The position numbers and the translations under genes were made by a program. Below are positions 46,227 to 59,400 of a stretch of 64,000 nt of DNA, in pieces. The stretch is from Gordionus sp. m RMFG-2023 (lineage: Eukaryota > Nematomorpha > Gordioida > Chordodea > Parachordodidae): positions 23,731,120 through 23,795,119 of the forward strand of contig NC_088778.1 in assembly GCF_954871325.1 (NCBI RefSeq), read 5' to 3'. The notes beneath the pieces are model-generated. The model made no database searches, had not been told where the DNA came from, and worked only from the letters and a program-made list of their open reading frames with translations. Numbering within the stretch: the stretch's first letter is position 1; the number at the start of each line of letters is the position of its first letter.

Positions 46227-46694
46227 CTTGATATGTATAATGTATTAATTATAAAAAGTATAGTATATTTGCGGTTACGTGTCGATTTTCTGGTCAAAAA
46301 CGACCCACCACATGTGGAGAAAGGGTGTATTATGACAGAGGCCCTTCCTCGTATAATAATGCCGTTTTTTTTACATCAAGGGTACCAACAAACTTTGTCC
46401 CAGATCAAGTATTATTAAGTATGATTCTAAACGCTTCCATTTTTTACAATAAACTAACACTATATTTAATTTTTTTTTAAAGAATTTGAAAGCCGAGTTT
46501 AATTCGCTGAATACCATTAACGCAAAGTGCAAATAAAGAATCCAGAATGAAATATATATAAAATATCGATAATGAAAAATGATAGGGCAATATTGGATCA
46601 AGAATGATCCTTCAACTAAACAATCCTAAGGTATATGCGAATGTAACGCTTATAATAAATTATTATGTAATATAATGGTTTAAAAAATCTTTAC

Positions 46695-47036
46695 TTTGAT
46701 CTTAGTTTCAATATTGCTCAAGGCATTGTCTAATAATTTCCTCAATTGAGCGTATTGCTGAGCCAAGGTCTGATATTGTTCTAATTTAATTGACAATGGC
46801 TGTTGGTCCTTTGCTTCATTAGTAAAGAAATAATCGTCGTTATTGATGTCTTCCATATCGGAAATTAGTTTTTCGGCGTGGGCTTTGAGTGCTTTCAGCG
46901 AATCCAGATTCGAACTAATGGGTTTTAATTTCTTTTGCCCGATCAAAATATCTTTGGCATCATTTTTAAAGGCTTCCACACGTTTATGATTATCTTTATA
47001 CCGCGTTACGGTAAGCTCGGTGTCTTTCAACCTTTT
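46695..47036 (-). CDS. SYNE1: Nesprin exon, spectrin-like coiled coil
   Basis: A 114-codon phase 0-0 exon with three helix-like runs: RLKDTELTVTRYKDNHKRVE, the step SLKALKAHAEKLISDMEDI and KLEQYQTLAQQYAQLRKLL. That size is close to one ~106-residue spectrin repeat, although the conserved Trp of helix A is absent. It is bounded by tttaacag and atcaaa/gtaaag. Confidence 0.85.
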
Positions 47037-47622
47037 CTGTTAAAGGTATTAAAATATTTTAAAAAATAAGAATAATAACCAATTTTATGAATGATATTAA
47101 ATAGAGATTATAAGATCCAGAATGCGGTACCAGACCTTTCTTATTAGGATCCAGGTTATTCTATTAAAATGATAGGTTCTATCGAAATGAAGGTAGATTC
47201 TATTAAAATGACGGATCTATCAAAATGGCGTTTTTTTAAAGTGTACAATAATATTTTGTTATTGCCCGATTTTTAAAAATTGGTCAAGTCGAGCTCTTTT
47301 AACAATTAAACTTTAACACACAAAAAAATAAAAGTATTATACATATTTTTTTATGATGAATAAAATTTTCTAATTAAATTTATATTATAAGTATAAATTT
47401 TATAAAATCTGGTGCTAGTAGGCATTTATCTAGAATTTAAAAATAGATCCGACCCTATAACGGTAAAACATATTGGATCCAATGGAATTTCTAATAATAA
47501 ACATATTTTACAATCAGATAAAAGAGAAAGGCAAAGAAAGTGTGGTATTCAGGAAGCCCGAAAATATTTTTTTTATAAACATCATTTTTTAAAAAAAAAG
47601 AAATACAATATTTCAATTATAC
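47037..47622. other. Nesprin intron with repeat debris
   Basis: A 586-bp intron. At 47165-47228 it holds a short imperfect tandem array of CTATTAAAATGA/CTATCGAAATGA steps. At about 47230-47320 it holds the right arm of a family A fold-back MITE (CCCGATTTTTAAAAATTGG, then TCGAGCTCTTTTAACAATT). Confidence 0.55.
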
Positions 47623-47769
47623 TTCAAAATAATTTAGATGCGATTGGATAATTTTTCTGAGATTTGCAATCCTATCATCGTAAATTCCATGTAATGGCGG
47701 AACTTCGGTGATTTGATTTTCCATTTTGTCTAATAAATTTTCAGCAAAAATAGTATCTTCGTTTTCTAG
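47623..47769 (-). CDS. SYNE1: Nesprin exon, 49 codons, helical
   Basis: Reads LENEDTIFAENLLDKMENQI followed by EVPPLHGIYDDRIANLRKII and SHLNYFE. It is bounded by an attttttttag acceptor and tttgaa/gtataa donor, phase 0 at both ends, joining the 47944-49101 and 46695-47036 exons in frame. It is not an ATG-started frame and so is easily missed. Confidence 0.83.
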
Positions 47770-47943
47770 CTAAAAAAAATGTTAAAAATAAAAATAATTT
47801 CTGTAACAATAAATGATCAATCAACTCGAAGGAATTTGATTTATTTTTTGGATTTAAATTGAGGATCAAAAAATATAAAATAAAAGTTTGATTGTATCAT
47901 AATTATGAGAAATAAATATTTATTTTGTAAATAAATCATATAC

Positions 47944-49101
47944 CAATATTTTAGCCCGGTAATTCATTAAATTGTCCAGAGTTTTGATTTGAATAGGTTC
48001 GAAGACGGCTTTTTGTGTATAAGCTACGAAATGTTGGTCATGTTTAGCGGAAAGTAAAGATTTCTCAATTTTTGCCAATTTTTTATCGATTAAAATCTTT
48101 ATGAGATCCAAATATTCTTGCGTATCAGAGTTCATATCCGAAAAGGCTTGCTTCAACCTATAGGAATAATCATCTAATTCCTTTATCACACATAAAACGC
48201 TAGGATGTACATTCATTTTTTTAGCTGCAGAATCTGCTTCAGGTTTAATCCCAATAATTCCTACTTTTATATTTTTATCATATTCACCCATTTTTGCATC
48301 TTTATCATTTTGCGGGTAAGCATTAAGTATACGTTCAAATTTCGTATTTACCTCCACCTTATTTCTATCGCTTAAATCTTGCATATTCACGTTTTCGTGG
48401 CAACTTAAATTACCAGAAAATCTTTGTAGAGTATCGATTAGTGGACGGGCTAAAACCCAATATTCATTCTGGATATTTGTAATATATTTAAGCACGTCCT
48501 CCAAACTTATATCATTAAACTGTTTGCCTGCTTTAAGAAAAGGAACCAATTTGGAATTCAGTCGGGAAGGGAACGCGAAATTGCCTGTTGGCGCGATATC
48601 CATAGGAGAACTCAAACCGCTGTCAGCTCCCGAAGACCTTCTTCTTCTTTCGGTTTCGAAATCGGAATCCGTAGCGGAGTCGTGATCTATTTGAAAAACC
48701 ATTTCTCCTCCTTTAATAGTTCTTTTTGAAGGGGATTGACTGAGTTGTACAATGTTACCTTGGTTGTCAGGTATAAGTGGACGAGAAGGCTTGATATTTT
48801 GGGGAAGCAGTTCAAAGCTATCTAAGTCATCTTTCCCCTGCTTAGGTGCTAAGAGATGTTTGAGAGCGATTACCAATTCTCTAAAGGGTTTCATATCACG
48901 TCCATTCGTATCCAATAATAGTTTAACCTCGGAGAATAATAAATCGGCTTTCTCCGCTAACCCCTTTTCCCCTTCAAGGCGAGATTCGACCCACTTTATA
49001 GTGGGTTCGTAGTAAGTGTCCTTCAGGTTTTTGACTTTAGCTAAGGGATTGACTATCTCTTCGTAATTGGTTGAATCAGGTTTAGGTGAAGGGAGAGAAA
49101 G
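47944..49101 (-). CDS. SYNE1: Nesprin exon: coiled coils around a Ser-rich regulatory loop
   Basis: A 386-codon exon. Helical parts: VKNLKDTYYEPTIKWVESRL, the step KADLLFSEVKLLLDT, then FRELVIALKHLLAP and, after the loop, LSDRNKVEVNTKFERIL and IKILIDKKLAKIEKSLL. Between them lies a polar loop with SDFETERRRRSSGADSGLSS, combining a basic RRRRSS patch (a possible basophilic kinase site) and DSGLSS, which fits the beta-TrCP degron pattern DSGxxS. The acceptor atatgaag/ctt overlaps an ATG (49107), so an internal start for a short nesprin is conceivable. The donor is attg/gtatat, phase 0. Confidence 0.87.
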
Positions 49102-49179
49102 CTTCATATAATATTTTATATATAAATATACACTATATTAATCAATATTTAATTTTAATAAAATATATAACTATTTTCT

Positions 49180-49690
49180 AGAGCCGTTAGAATAACTAGT
49201 AGTTACCGGTATAAATGGTTACATTTTTGCGAAAAAATAACTGTAACTAATTACATTTTTTGGAATTTAACGCTCATTAATTATCTTTATATAGAGATTT
49301 CCCAAATTTACAATTATTATTTGCTAAACTAAAGCACTCCTGTAGAACGTTTAGTTTATCTAAGGATGCTTATTTTTAGAGAAAAATTAGCAGACCAAAA
49401 TTTAAAATAGTTATATTATAAAAATTAAGCTCGAATTTTCATTAAAAATAAATATTAATTTTTTTTTCGGGGGATATATATATTATATTGTTATGATATT
49501 ATAATGCAAATTATATAATAAATTTTCTTCGGTGTATATTTAAATTTGTAGTTTTTTAATTTAATTTTTCCTTGATTAAATTTTGTAAAAATCTAATATA
49601 TAAAATAAATTACATTAAAAATGATGGTGTTATATAAAAGTAACTCGCAACAGTAATTAGTTACTTTTCAAATGTAACTTTTAGGCAAAC
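49180..49690. mobile_element. MITE-like insertion in a nesprin intron
   Basis: The left part (CTAGTAGTTACC, then TAACTGTAACTAATTACAT) and the right part (AAGTAACTCGCAACAGTAAT, then TTAGTTACTTTTCAAATGTAAC) are roughly inverted copies rich in GTAACT. Many short hAT-type elements carry such GTAACTnnTTAC ends. The interior is AT-rich. The ends are by eye only. Confidence 0.45.
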
Positions 49691-49859
49691 CTACAATTTC
49701 CTTATTAACTAATTCTAGTACGATAAAATTGAAAATTAAATAAATCAAATTTTAGAAAATTGCGCTATTATTTATAATTTTCAATTTTTACAACAAAAAA
49801 AATTTACATAATTTTGGGATAATTAATAATTTTATGATATGAATATAGTTTTGACTTAC

Positions 49860-50336
49860 GGCCAAACATTCCAATTCGTTGAATATTGGAATATAAGTGA
49901 CAACATAATTTTCTAAAGCGGGTCTTAACCCGGCATTCAATTTATCGTTTAATGAATCGTAGTCAAATCCTTTGTCAATGTTAGAAAACTTTTGAGCTTC
50001 TTTGATTAAATCATTTTCCAATCTCGTCAGCTTCCCACCGTAGTTCTTTGTATTTTTAAGTGTCAGATCAAGTTTACTTTGCAAATTTTTGTAACGATTG
50101 GATATAGTTGCCACCTTGTCCCTAATAATGGTTATATCATGTTTGATCTCGGGAATCAGCCTTTCGCTTATAGAATTTATTTCTGTCGGAGTTTCGATAG
50201 AAACTTGCGAAACATTTGAAGAAGATTTAGGGTCTAAGGTTAGTTTGTCGTGATAATCTTGAAGACGAGACAAAGCGGGTGTATTCAAATATATTGAGTA
50301 TATCTCGTCAACTCTGGTCTTCAAAGCTTCTAATTC
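49860..50336 (-). CDS. SYNE1: Nesprin exon, spectrin-like coiled coil
   Basis: A 159-codon phase 0-0 exon (ELEALKTRVDEIYS, then SISERLIPEIKHDITIIRDK, KNLQSKLDLTLKNTKNYGGK and LTRLENDLIKEAQKF). Heptad-style Leu/Ile spacing over about 100 residues suggests one spectrin-type unit with a linker. It has a consensus donor ttggcc/gtaagt and an acceptor ccctaaag. Confidence 0.87.
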
Positions 50337-50405
50337 CTTTAGGGGTGACTATGATTATTTAAGTATGGAAAAAATATTAGATCACTATAAGAAAAATATA
50401 TTAAC

Positions 50406-50567
50406 CTGCAATCTTTCTGAATCTATGGTTGGGTCGGGAATGTTGGATTGGTCTTCCAGATTATTCAAATTGTCATCGAACGTCTTCAATTTAAGAGTTA
50501 TGTCCATTTTCTCCTTTTTGTATCCACCTAGAAGTTTGTCACTGAGAGAAGTTATCACATCTTGACC
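50406..50567 (-). CDS. SYNE1: Nesprin exon, 54 codons, helical
   Basis: GQDVITSLSDKLLGGYKKEK then MDITLKLKTFDDNLNNLEDQ and IPDPTIDSERLQ. It is bounded by aatacag and ttgcag/gttaat, phase 0 at both ends, and joins the next exon as SERLQ-ELEALK, continuing one helix across the junction. Confidence 0.85.
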
Positions 50568-50668
50568 CTGTATTAGAATAAGTCGTTTTAAGTAATAATC
50601 AATTTGTCATTCTTTCCATCTATTCCACTTATGCAAATTATTTCAATTGTCTTAATATAGTTTATTAC

Positions 50669-50818
50669 TTTTTGATAAAAAGCTTTAGCATCGTTAGTTA
50701 TTCCATCGACTGCTTGGCGAAGGTTTTTAATATCTCCAGGCTTAGCACCACCATCCTCCAATTTTTTGTGTATTCCAATCAATAGGAGCTTGCTAGGTTC
50801 GAGTTCACAAATGATTTT
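50669..50818 (-). CDS. SYNE1: Nesprin exon, 50 codons, helical
   Basis: KIICELEPSKLLLIGIHKKL then EDGGAKPGDIKNLRQAVDG and ITNDAKAFYQK, between an atcttaag acceptor and caaaaa/gtaata donor. Phase 0-0. It is separated by 124- and 101-bp introns from its neighbours. Confidence 0.83.
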
Positions 50819-50942
50819 CTTAAGATATTATAAATATATTATAGTTAAGGCATTTAGAATAACATTTTAAGTAAAAAAAAAGGTATATTTATAGTTTAAT
50901 AAATTAATTAACAATCAATGGTATTTTAAAATTTTATTCTAC

Positions 50943-51299
50943 TTTGTAAATGTCCAAGAAGGTGTTGAGTCGTGCTATATCCTCTTTCCCAAACTGGGGT
51001 TTATTGATCATCAGAGATTGGTAAAGGTTGGACAGCTTATTTTTAACGCCCAGATCCTGACAATTTTTGAGCGACTTTTCAATTTTTTTCAAATCCTTAG
51101 TTACATCATTCTCCAAATTATTCAACCGAGTTTGATGTCCAATAGTGTTTAATATTTTCTTTTCCACCTCTCCCAGCTTTCCTTTCATGCTAGTAATGTC
51201 GAGTTTTACGTTATCGAACATTTTAGTATTATGATCTAATACGCGATCGCAGGCGTGTTCCGAGTCGTCCATTAAGGTTTGATAAGAAATATTTTCTCG
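50943..51299 (-). CDS. SYNE1: Nesprin exon, spectrin-like coiled coil
   Basis: A 119-codon phase 0-0 exon: RENISYQTLMDDSEHACDRV, KMFDNVKLDITSMKGKLGEV, then RLNNLENDVTKDLKKIEKSL and DIARLNTFLDIYK. The length and the helix-loop-helix pattern suit one spectrin repeat. The acceptor is aaatttag and the donor acaaa/gtagaa. Confidence 0.87.
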
Positions 51300-51498
51300 C
51301 TAAATTTCATTATTTTTTTTTTCACGGCAAAAAAAAAAGGTACATTAATTAAATATTTTTAATTAAATTTATAAATATAGTTAAACATGTCTAATTTAAG
51401 CACGTTTGCATCAAGATTTTAATTTTGCAAATTATAGATTTGACCTAATTAGAGAAGTTTTAGTGTATTTCCTTATAAATATTACATCTTTTAAAAAC

Positions 51499-51890
51499 CT
51501 GAAGCTTAGGGAGTAAAGAAATCTTCTCTTTCGTAGATTTATCAGGATCTTCCAGTACTTTTTCTGCAGTGCCAATCCAATCCTCTATTTCCTGATTGTG
51601 AGAATAAAATTGTTCGAAAAATGAGATTATCGCATTTAGGTTGTCGTCTATTTTGGATAACTGCTCTAATTTTTGATTCAAAGTTTCTTTCACCCGATTA
51701 GCCCGTTGTTTCGCGTCGACATATTTGGCATCGAACTCTTGTTCCAACTCTTGGTTATAAACTTTGGCGTGATCTTTACCTTTCGATAATTGCCTTAATT
51801 TAATGTTGCTATCGTAAAAATCTTTTAATAAGATTTCATTTTGCTGGGTTATAGCGGAAACCCTAGGTTTAAGATCCGAAATAAGTGCTC
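51499..51890 (-). CDS. SYNE1: Nesprin exon, spectrin-like coiled coil
   Basis: A 392-nt exon that enters by completing a split Gly codon (phase 1 intron before it). It carries LISDLKPRVSAITQQNEILL, the long helix YNQELEQEFDAKYVDAKQRA, RVKETLNQKLEQLSKIDDNL and the Trp-containing NQEIEDWIGTAEKVLEDPDK. The last resembles helix A of a spectrin repeat, where a Trp near the start is typical. The donor is cttcag/gttttt. Confidence 0.88.
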
Positions 51891-52658
51891 CTAATCATAT
51901 TTATAAAGAATATTATATTATATGAGAAATATACAAAAGGACAATTTAAAAAAATTATAAGATAGAATAAAAAGTTGTGATATTTTAATATAATGTTTTT
52001 ATAATGATTTTTGGCATTTATTTTAAAAAATTTTTAATTTAGCTTGTAATCACGAGAATTAACTTGTTGGCAATAGATGTCTAATCTTTATGTTTTCTGT
52101 ATTAATTTTTTTCAGCAAAAATTATTTAAAGATTGTTTTAGGGGATGGATTCTAACTCAATTCTCTCAATCACTTGTCGGCTGTTTAGCTTTGAATACTC
52201 AATATTATATTTTTATACATAATTTTTAGCATATGATTTAAATTAGTTCCCCTATAATTGGGAATGGGTTCTCTTTCATAGAATATGAACCTTCTAAGGG
52301 TTGAGAATAAATAAATATTTAAAAAATTATCCACATGTACAATTAAACCAGTCTTTAGCCCTATTCTATCAAAGTCTTTCTTGACCAAAATTTTGCTTTT
52401 TTAACTGGATTTTTTGTGTAAAACTTGAGAATTTAAGTTATATTCATAGCTTCGCAATAACTAGTATTTTTGTTTAAAATAAACCCATCGTTCAGTTCAC
52501 GTCGCTCACACTATTCAAACCCTGTTACAATCCTGGAACACTATTTAATATTCAATCAAAAAGTAGTTTCAAACAAGAGAGAGAGCGAGTGCAGTTTTTT
52601 TTTTTAAAATTCCAAACAGGACTACTGTTTGTAAAAAAATTGAATATTATAGTAAAAC
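51891..52658. other. Nesprin intron of 768 bp, nothing recognised
   Basis: Non-coding AT-rich sequence with slightly more balanced base use between 52360 and 52550. Frames on either strand are short and lack features. Confidence 0.5.
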
Positions 52659-53016
52659 CTATCTGATCTTTTATCTTGTGAATATCCTTAGGATCGGCGA
52701 TTTTTTTGAAGTTCGTCTCAATTTCCTTTAATCCTATGGCGGTCGGTAATTTAGAATCACCCGATTCACCATCTGATATAAAATCGATTATCTGCTCCCC
52801 CATTTTAAGCGCTGACTGCAAGTTAGATAACTTTACATTTATATCTTTGATCCCTTCCAACTCATTCTTTAAGGCTGGAATGAGAGCATTCGATTGATCT
52901 CGAATTTCAACAAGAGATTGTGCTAAGGATAGATCTTGATCATTCGCTCCTTTAGGTAACAAAGCTTGAATTTTGTTGGCATTTTCGTGGAGGTGAATTA
53001 CGTCTTTTAATTTTTT
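52659..53016 (-). CDS. SYNE1: Nesprin exon, first coiled-coil exon after the giant exon
   Basis: A 358-nt exon reading KKLKDVIHLHENANKIQALL, SLAQSLVEIRDQSNALIPAL, DINVKLSNLQSALKMGEQII and LKEIETNFKKIADPKDIHKI. It is bounded by attttag and agatag/gttttac. It ends in phase 1, matching the next exon. It marks the change from repeat-rich disordered protein to spectrin-like helices. Confidence 0.87.
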
Positions 53017-53499
53017 CTAAAATAAAAATTTGTTTCATTATTTTTATATATTAAAATATTCAAACGAAGATTTCAGGTGATATATAAAATAAAACAACGG
53101 AAATAAAACTCACATGCTATATCACAAAACGTGCACATGACTAAAAATAAAATTCTTAGAATATATTTGCAGTGTTGATAAAAACGGCGCTTTTAAAAGT
53201 TTCCACCACCTTTTTCTTTTTTAAAGAGGTGGTGCCCACTTTAGAAAACCTCCAATGTTCCTTTTTTATATTTAATTTTTAAGTATAATCAAATTATTTT
53301 GATAAAAATATAGTTAATTATGTATGACATTATACTCAATTTTAAAAAAACCAAATTTTTGATAAATTAGTCAATTTAAATTAAAAAGAGCGCAAGAGGA
53401 ACATTCGTTGCAAAAGGTGGGTGTTAGAAACGGGACCTGGTTATCAAGAACTCGGTATATTTCTATATTTAATTAACAAAATTTTAAAATCTTACTAAC
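53017..53499. other. Nesprin intron of 483 bp, nothing recognised
   Basis: AT-rich non-coding sequence. A local inverted pair (TTTCCACCACCTTTTTC and AAAGAGGTGGTG) lies near 53199-53235. Confidence 0.5.
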
Positions 53500-56400
53500 C
53501 GCAGAGGCTGGCAATTCATTTTCTAAATCTCTTTCGTTCGTATGATCATTTTTAGGAGACATTAATGTTTTAGAAAGATGAATTAAACGTTTGATTTCTT
53601 GGCGAACGTTAGGATCATCGTTAACGGATCTTGGGGTTTTCAAAATATTCTTGAGTTTAATATTAATGTCCTGCAAGTTTACGTTTGAGAGATCGTTTAA
53701 ATCCCGAGTAGCTTTCGAATAATCAATATTGCTAAATAGATTTTTAGTCCGCTCTTGATGATTTTGAATAATTTTTTCTTTATCAGACACCTGACTCTGA
53801 TTGTGAAGTAGAATGCTAGTAGGTTCATAATTTTTATCATTAAAAGGTTCGGATTGTGTTTGATCGATATTTGGTTTAACATCATTTGGAAGATTATCAA
53901 GTTTATGAAATTTGATCGAATTTTTAACGCGATCATTATCGGAAGAGTCAATTTCAAAAACGAGGGGCTTCATGTTAGGTGTTTGTATATTATGAACTTT
54001 GTCAATATCGACTTCTAAATGTGGCATAAAGTGATCCGCCTTTTCTTTTATGGGATAGGTTTGATTTAAAGGCGAGGTAAATTTATCATCAGATTTTGAT
54101 TTTTTATCGTTAAATTTGTCGTCTTCATCCAAGACAAGTCTAGATAAATCATCAAACATCTTGTTATGCTCACCTCTGACATCAGCATCAGATTGATTTG
54201 ATTTATCTAAATGAGTATCTACAACATTTTTGGTTCCAGAATATATTCTAACCTGTAAGGGAGGAAAGCGATGAACAGCAATGTTAGGTGTACTTTTGTC
54301 TATAAACAAATCAGATTGTCTTAGATATTGCGATTCACGAGGTTTGATTTCGTGCTGGCTTTCATTGTCTAAATGAATTTTATCATTGTCGAGTTTGTGT
54401 GTTTGACGTTCATCTTTATAGGCTTTCTTATTTATAGTTTGGTGAGTACTATCTTTGTCATATGGCCCAAACTGAATTAAAATTTCTTTCTCAGCTTTAG
54501 ATCTAGGAGTAGTTAAATTTTTGTGAGGATAATCTAAAATTGATTCATGTGATTTCATTGTTTTATCGTGAGATTTTTTGTGTTCATTGTCAAGTATAAT
54601 TTTTTCGTGCCTTTGTGTAGCCTTGTCTTCTTTTTTCTTGTCTTTCGTATGGGTAAGATCGTAAGGCAATTGATTAATATTCTCGTACATGTAATTCTTT
54701 ACATCTTTAATAGTATTTTTAGTCGTGCCATGTGTCGCTTTATCACTCAAATGCTTCGTTGGATCTGTTCCAGCCATATCAGTTGTTGGTGTCTCGGTTA
54801 CTTCGTGCTTTATAACCTTAGTATTCCGATCATCCTTGATCAAGAGCAGAGACTCATCATCAAGTGTTATAGGAAAAGTATCATTATTATAGAAATCTGA
54901 GTCATAGACTTTATTAGGTTTGGTTAGTGAATTAAAGTGCTGTTGATGGTGATCATGGCGATTAGAACGTCCTTCGTAAACCTCAAAGGCATCAGATTGA
55001 AGTTCACCATGTGTATCGTTCATTCGATCGTGAGGATATTCGGAATAATTCGAATCTTTGAAATCCTGTTTAATGTCCTCAAGAACGAGATGTTTGGGCT
55101 CATTTGATTGGTAAATAGTAGCATTGGGTTTATTATAACTTTTAGCGTCTTTATGATGCTCCTCATTTATGTCTTTTTCCCTCATATTTAACTTTTCTTT
55201 TTTATTGATACTATAGTCAGGAAAATGGGCATGATGTTTTGCCTGATATAAAATATCTTTTGTTACTTTACTCAAATAATCAAATATTTTTTCATTTGAT
55301 GGATCGTGATGTGAACCAAAGGTGGTTCTAGATTTGGCAGATTCTTTATTATAATTTTCAATATCAGCGGTATCTTTCAGTGATGTATTATTATTAACCA
55401 ACTCTTTATGTTGTTGAGCCTTTTCATGCCTCTTGGTAGCTTTATCTTCTCTTTTCTTCTGTTTTACTTTTGGGAGATCATAAGGTAACTGATTAATATT
55501 CTCATAGGCATAATTTTTATTATCCTTATGCGCACCGTGTTTATGAGCATTGTGGAATGGTTCATTTTTGTTAGGTTTGGAATAACTAGATTCTTTCAAA
55601 GATATTTCAATTTCTTCTACTGTAGGCGTTTCAGGGATGTGAATTCTATTTTTAATTTTGGTGTTTCTATTGTCCTTGATCAGTAAAAGAGAATCGTAGG
55701 CTGGCAGTTGTTTGTCAACATTTTCGTTAAATTCGGGTTGTAAATGAGGCTGCTCCTGCTTGGAAAGTTCTTCGTAAACTTCATCGACCTGTTCGTCCAT
55801 ATGCAAGTCATCAGAATATTTATAAGCATGAAGGTGTCTGGGATCTCCTTCTATATGTAATGTGTTATATGCGGGATTCGTGGAATTTTGAGTTTTCTCG
55901 TATTTCAATTCAATGTCGTATTTTGATTTGGTATTAAATACTTTAGGTTTAATATCTTGAATTGAGTGTTTGAAAGCACCTAAGTTAAGGTCAATATGTT
56001 GATTGTTATTAATGTTATTAGGAGAATCATTTCGCTTTTTATGTTTAATATCAACAATCTCGTCTTCATTTTTTTTTGCATTTTCGTGCAGTATTTTTTT
56101 CTCACTTATCAAAGATTCTTTGAGTTCATCTTCAAGAATAGCTTTTTCATGCCTCTTTGTAGCTTTATCTGGCTTTTTCTTATCTTTTGCTTTGGGAATG
56201 TCATAAGATATCTGATAAATATTTTCGTGCACATAATCCTTATGGTGTTTAGAAACGGTGTGCGATAATTTGTTAGGCTCAGGATAACTAGATTTTTTCA
56301 ATGATGTTTCAACTTCTTCGACTGTGAGAGTCTCGGGAATGTGATGTCTTTCAATCCTAGTATTTCTATCGTCCTTAGCCAATATAAAAGCATTGCCAAT

Positions 56401-59400
56401 ATTATTTAACGGAATAGTGGCATCTTCGTTAAATTCGGAGTAAGTTGTTTCAAGTTTAGATGAAGGTATTATATTGGATTGTAAATGAGGCTGTTGTTCA
56501 ACATGTTTATAATACCTAAAGCGACCTTTGTCAGCTTGAAAACCATTTGATTGAAGTTCACCATTTTGATCGTTCGTTAGATAGTGAGTAGAATCATGTT
56601 TGGTGTCTTCGTGAAGGGGCTGTTTGGACTCAATTGATTGAAAAATAGTAGAGTTCGGTTCATTGGATTTTTTAGTGTTCCTATGATGCTCTTGATTTGG
56701 GGTTTTTTCCTTCATATGTAATTTTTCCTTTTTATTAATGCTATAGTCAGGAAAATGGGCATGATGTTGTGCTTGATATAAAATGTCTTTTGTTACCTTA
56801 CCCAAATAATCAAATATTTTATCATCTGATTGATCGTGATGTGAACTGGCAGTGGTTTTCGATTTCGTAGACGATTTATTAAAACTTTCGATATCCGCGG
56901 GATCTTTAAATGGTGTATTGTTATTAACCAACTTTTTATGTTGTTGATCGTGAAGGATTGCTTTTTCATGCCTTTTGGTAGCTTTATCACCTTTTTTCTT
57001 ATCTTTTACTTTGGGAAGATCATAAGGCACCTGATTAATATTCTCATAGACATAATTTATATGATCCTTATGCCCGCCGTGCTTTAAAGTTTCATGTAAT
57101 GGTTCATTTTTGTTAGGTTTAGAATGTCTAGATTCTTCTTTCAAATATATTTCAATTTCTTCGACTGTAGGCGTTTCAGGGATGTGAATTCTATTTTCAA
57201 TTTTGGTGTTTCTATTATCCTTTTCCAATAAAATAGAATCAGAATCGTTGGAAGATAGTTGATTGTTAACATTTTCGTTAAATTCGATGTTAAAGGTATT
57301 GGATTGTAAATGGGGCTGCTCTTGCTTGGAAAGCCTTTCGTTAACTTCATAGACTTGTCCGTTCTTAAGCAAATCGTCAGAGTATTCAGAAGCATGAAGG
57401 TTTCTCTGATCTCTTTTTATATGTAATGGGTTATATAAGAAATTCGTATAACTTTGAGTTTTATCATCTTTCTCTTTGACATATTTTGATTTGGTATTAG
57501 AGACCTCATGTTTAATATCTCCTAATGAGGCTTTGAAAGCACCTAAGTTAAGATCAAAATGTTGATTGTTATCAACGAAACCAAAAGAATCATTTCGTTT
57601 TTTATAATGTTTAATATCAACAATTTCGTCTTCAATCCTTTTGGCCTCTTCGTGCAGTATTTTATTCTTTTCGATTATCAAAGATTCTTTGAGTTCATCT
57701 TCATGAATAGCCTTTTCATGCCTCTTTGTAGCTTTATCTTGCCTATTCTTATCTTTAACTTTGGGAATGTCATATGGTATCTGATAAATGTTTTCGTGTA
57801 CATAATCTTCATGGTCCTTGTGGTGTTTGGAAACGGTGTGTGATGGTTCTCCTTTGTTAGGATCGGGATAGCTACTTTTTTTCAGCGATGTCTCAACGTC
57901 CTCGACTGTAGGCGTCTCAGAAATGTGATGTTTTTCTATCTTAACATTTCTATTGTCCTTCCCTAATAGTAAATCGTCATTGGTAGGCTTAAGTGGCATG
58001 GCATCGATATTTTCTGGTATATCTTGGTTAATAATGTTTTCTGATACTTGATTGTGTAAATATATTGGTTTATTTTCATGATACTTATTGTCTAAATAAA
58101 CTTCGAAGCTATCAGATAATATTTTTTCATTATGACTTTGTGGCACTCCGACCATTTTGTGGTCGGATTTATGACTCTCCAATATTTTTAATGTATCTTT
58201 TAAGCTAGATTCGTCTAAAAATGTTTTAATTTTGACTGGAAGGCTTGTATTTTCCTTTGATACATGGTCAATTTTATGAGATAAATGAGGAATCTTGGAT
58301 TTTTTGCTGACTCTAACTGGTTTCGCATGGGCCGTGTTATCAAGAATGTTAGTGAGTGGAACATGTGATGTTTTATTGACTTTTTCGACCGTTGAATTTA
58401 TATTAATAGGAGCTTTCTCGATATTATCAGCTACATTTTCGGTGTTCATTTTTCGGGTTTTATCGATGCTGGGAGTTTGTTTGATAGAGGAATAGTTAGG
58501 TATTTTAAAATTTTGAGCTCCATACTTTGAGGATCCTGGAACAATAATGGGTTCTTCTTCTGAGCTTGATACCACATCTTCGGAAGATATTACGTTATCG
58601 GGTAAACTGTGAATGTTTTCAGGAACTGTTTTTTGGTTCTTTTGAGAACGTTTTTTATTTCTTTGAGATTTTACTTTCTCTTTAGGAATAATGTTAGAAT
58701 TTTGATCAAAGGTATCGATAACTTTCTCAGTCTTATTTTTACTAAAAGGATTAACAAACTGCAAGTGAAGATTTGCTTCCTTTTGATCATTACTCGATTT
58801 CGAATTTTTATTAAAACTAGAGGAATCGTGAAGCTTATTCAAGTCTTTATCAATTTCACTTTTGTTATATTGCTCCACTTTATAATCTGCATCATTGTAA
58901 TCCAAATAATCGGTAAAATCGGAACCCACCGATTTCAAAATTCCGGATTCATTTTCCTTGTGAGCATGATGTCGATTATTAAAATGGTTTTTGTGTTTGT
59001 TCACCGAGGGTTTAAAATGCGTAGTTCTTTCGCCCATTTGGATGAAGGGAATTTTGGAGTCTTTAGGAGGCACGCCAATTTCGTCCCTCAAGTTAGGCCA
59101 TATGTTTGATGCAATTAAGGTATCATTGTGAGTTTTATCGTAGGGCACTTGATGTCTTTTTACCATAACTCTATCGGGTATGAAATCGTCAATTTTATCC
59201 AGAGTTGGAGGTTGTTTAAACCCTTGAATTGAGATGTCCGGTTTGTCATCGTATTTGATCTTGTCATGAGATCTGGGCTGAATGAGGGTAGGTGCATGGT
59301 CTGGAGTTGTATGGTCAGGATGATATTGTTTCTCATTTGTAACGTGCGATATATTGTGATGCGGACCAGTTTTATCGTGTTCTTTTTCAGTGATCACGGG

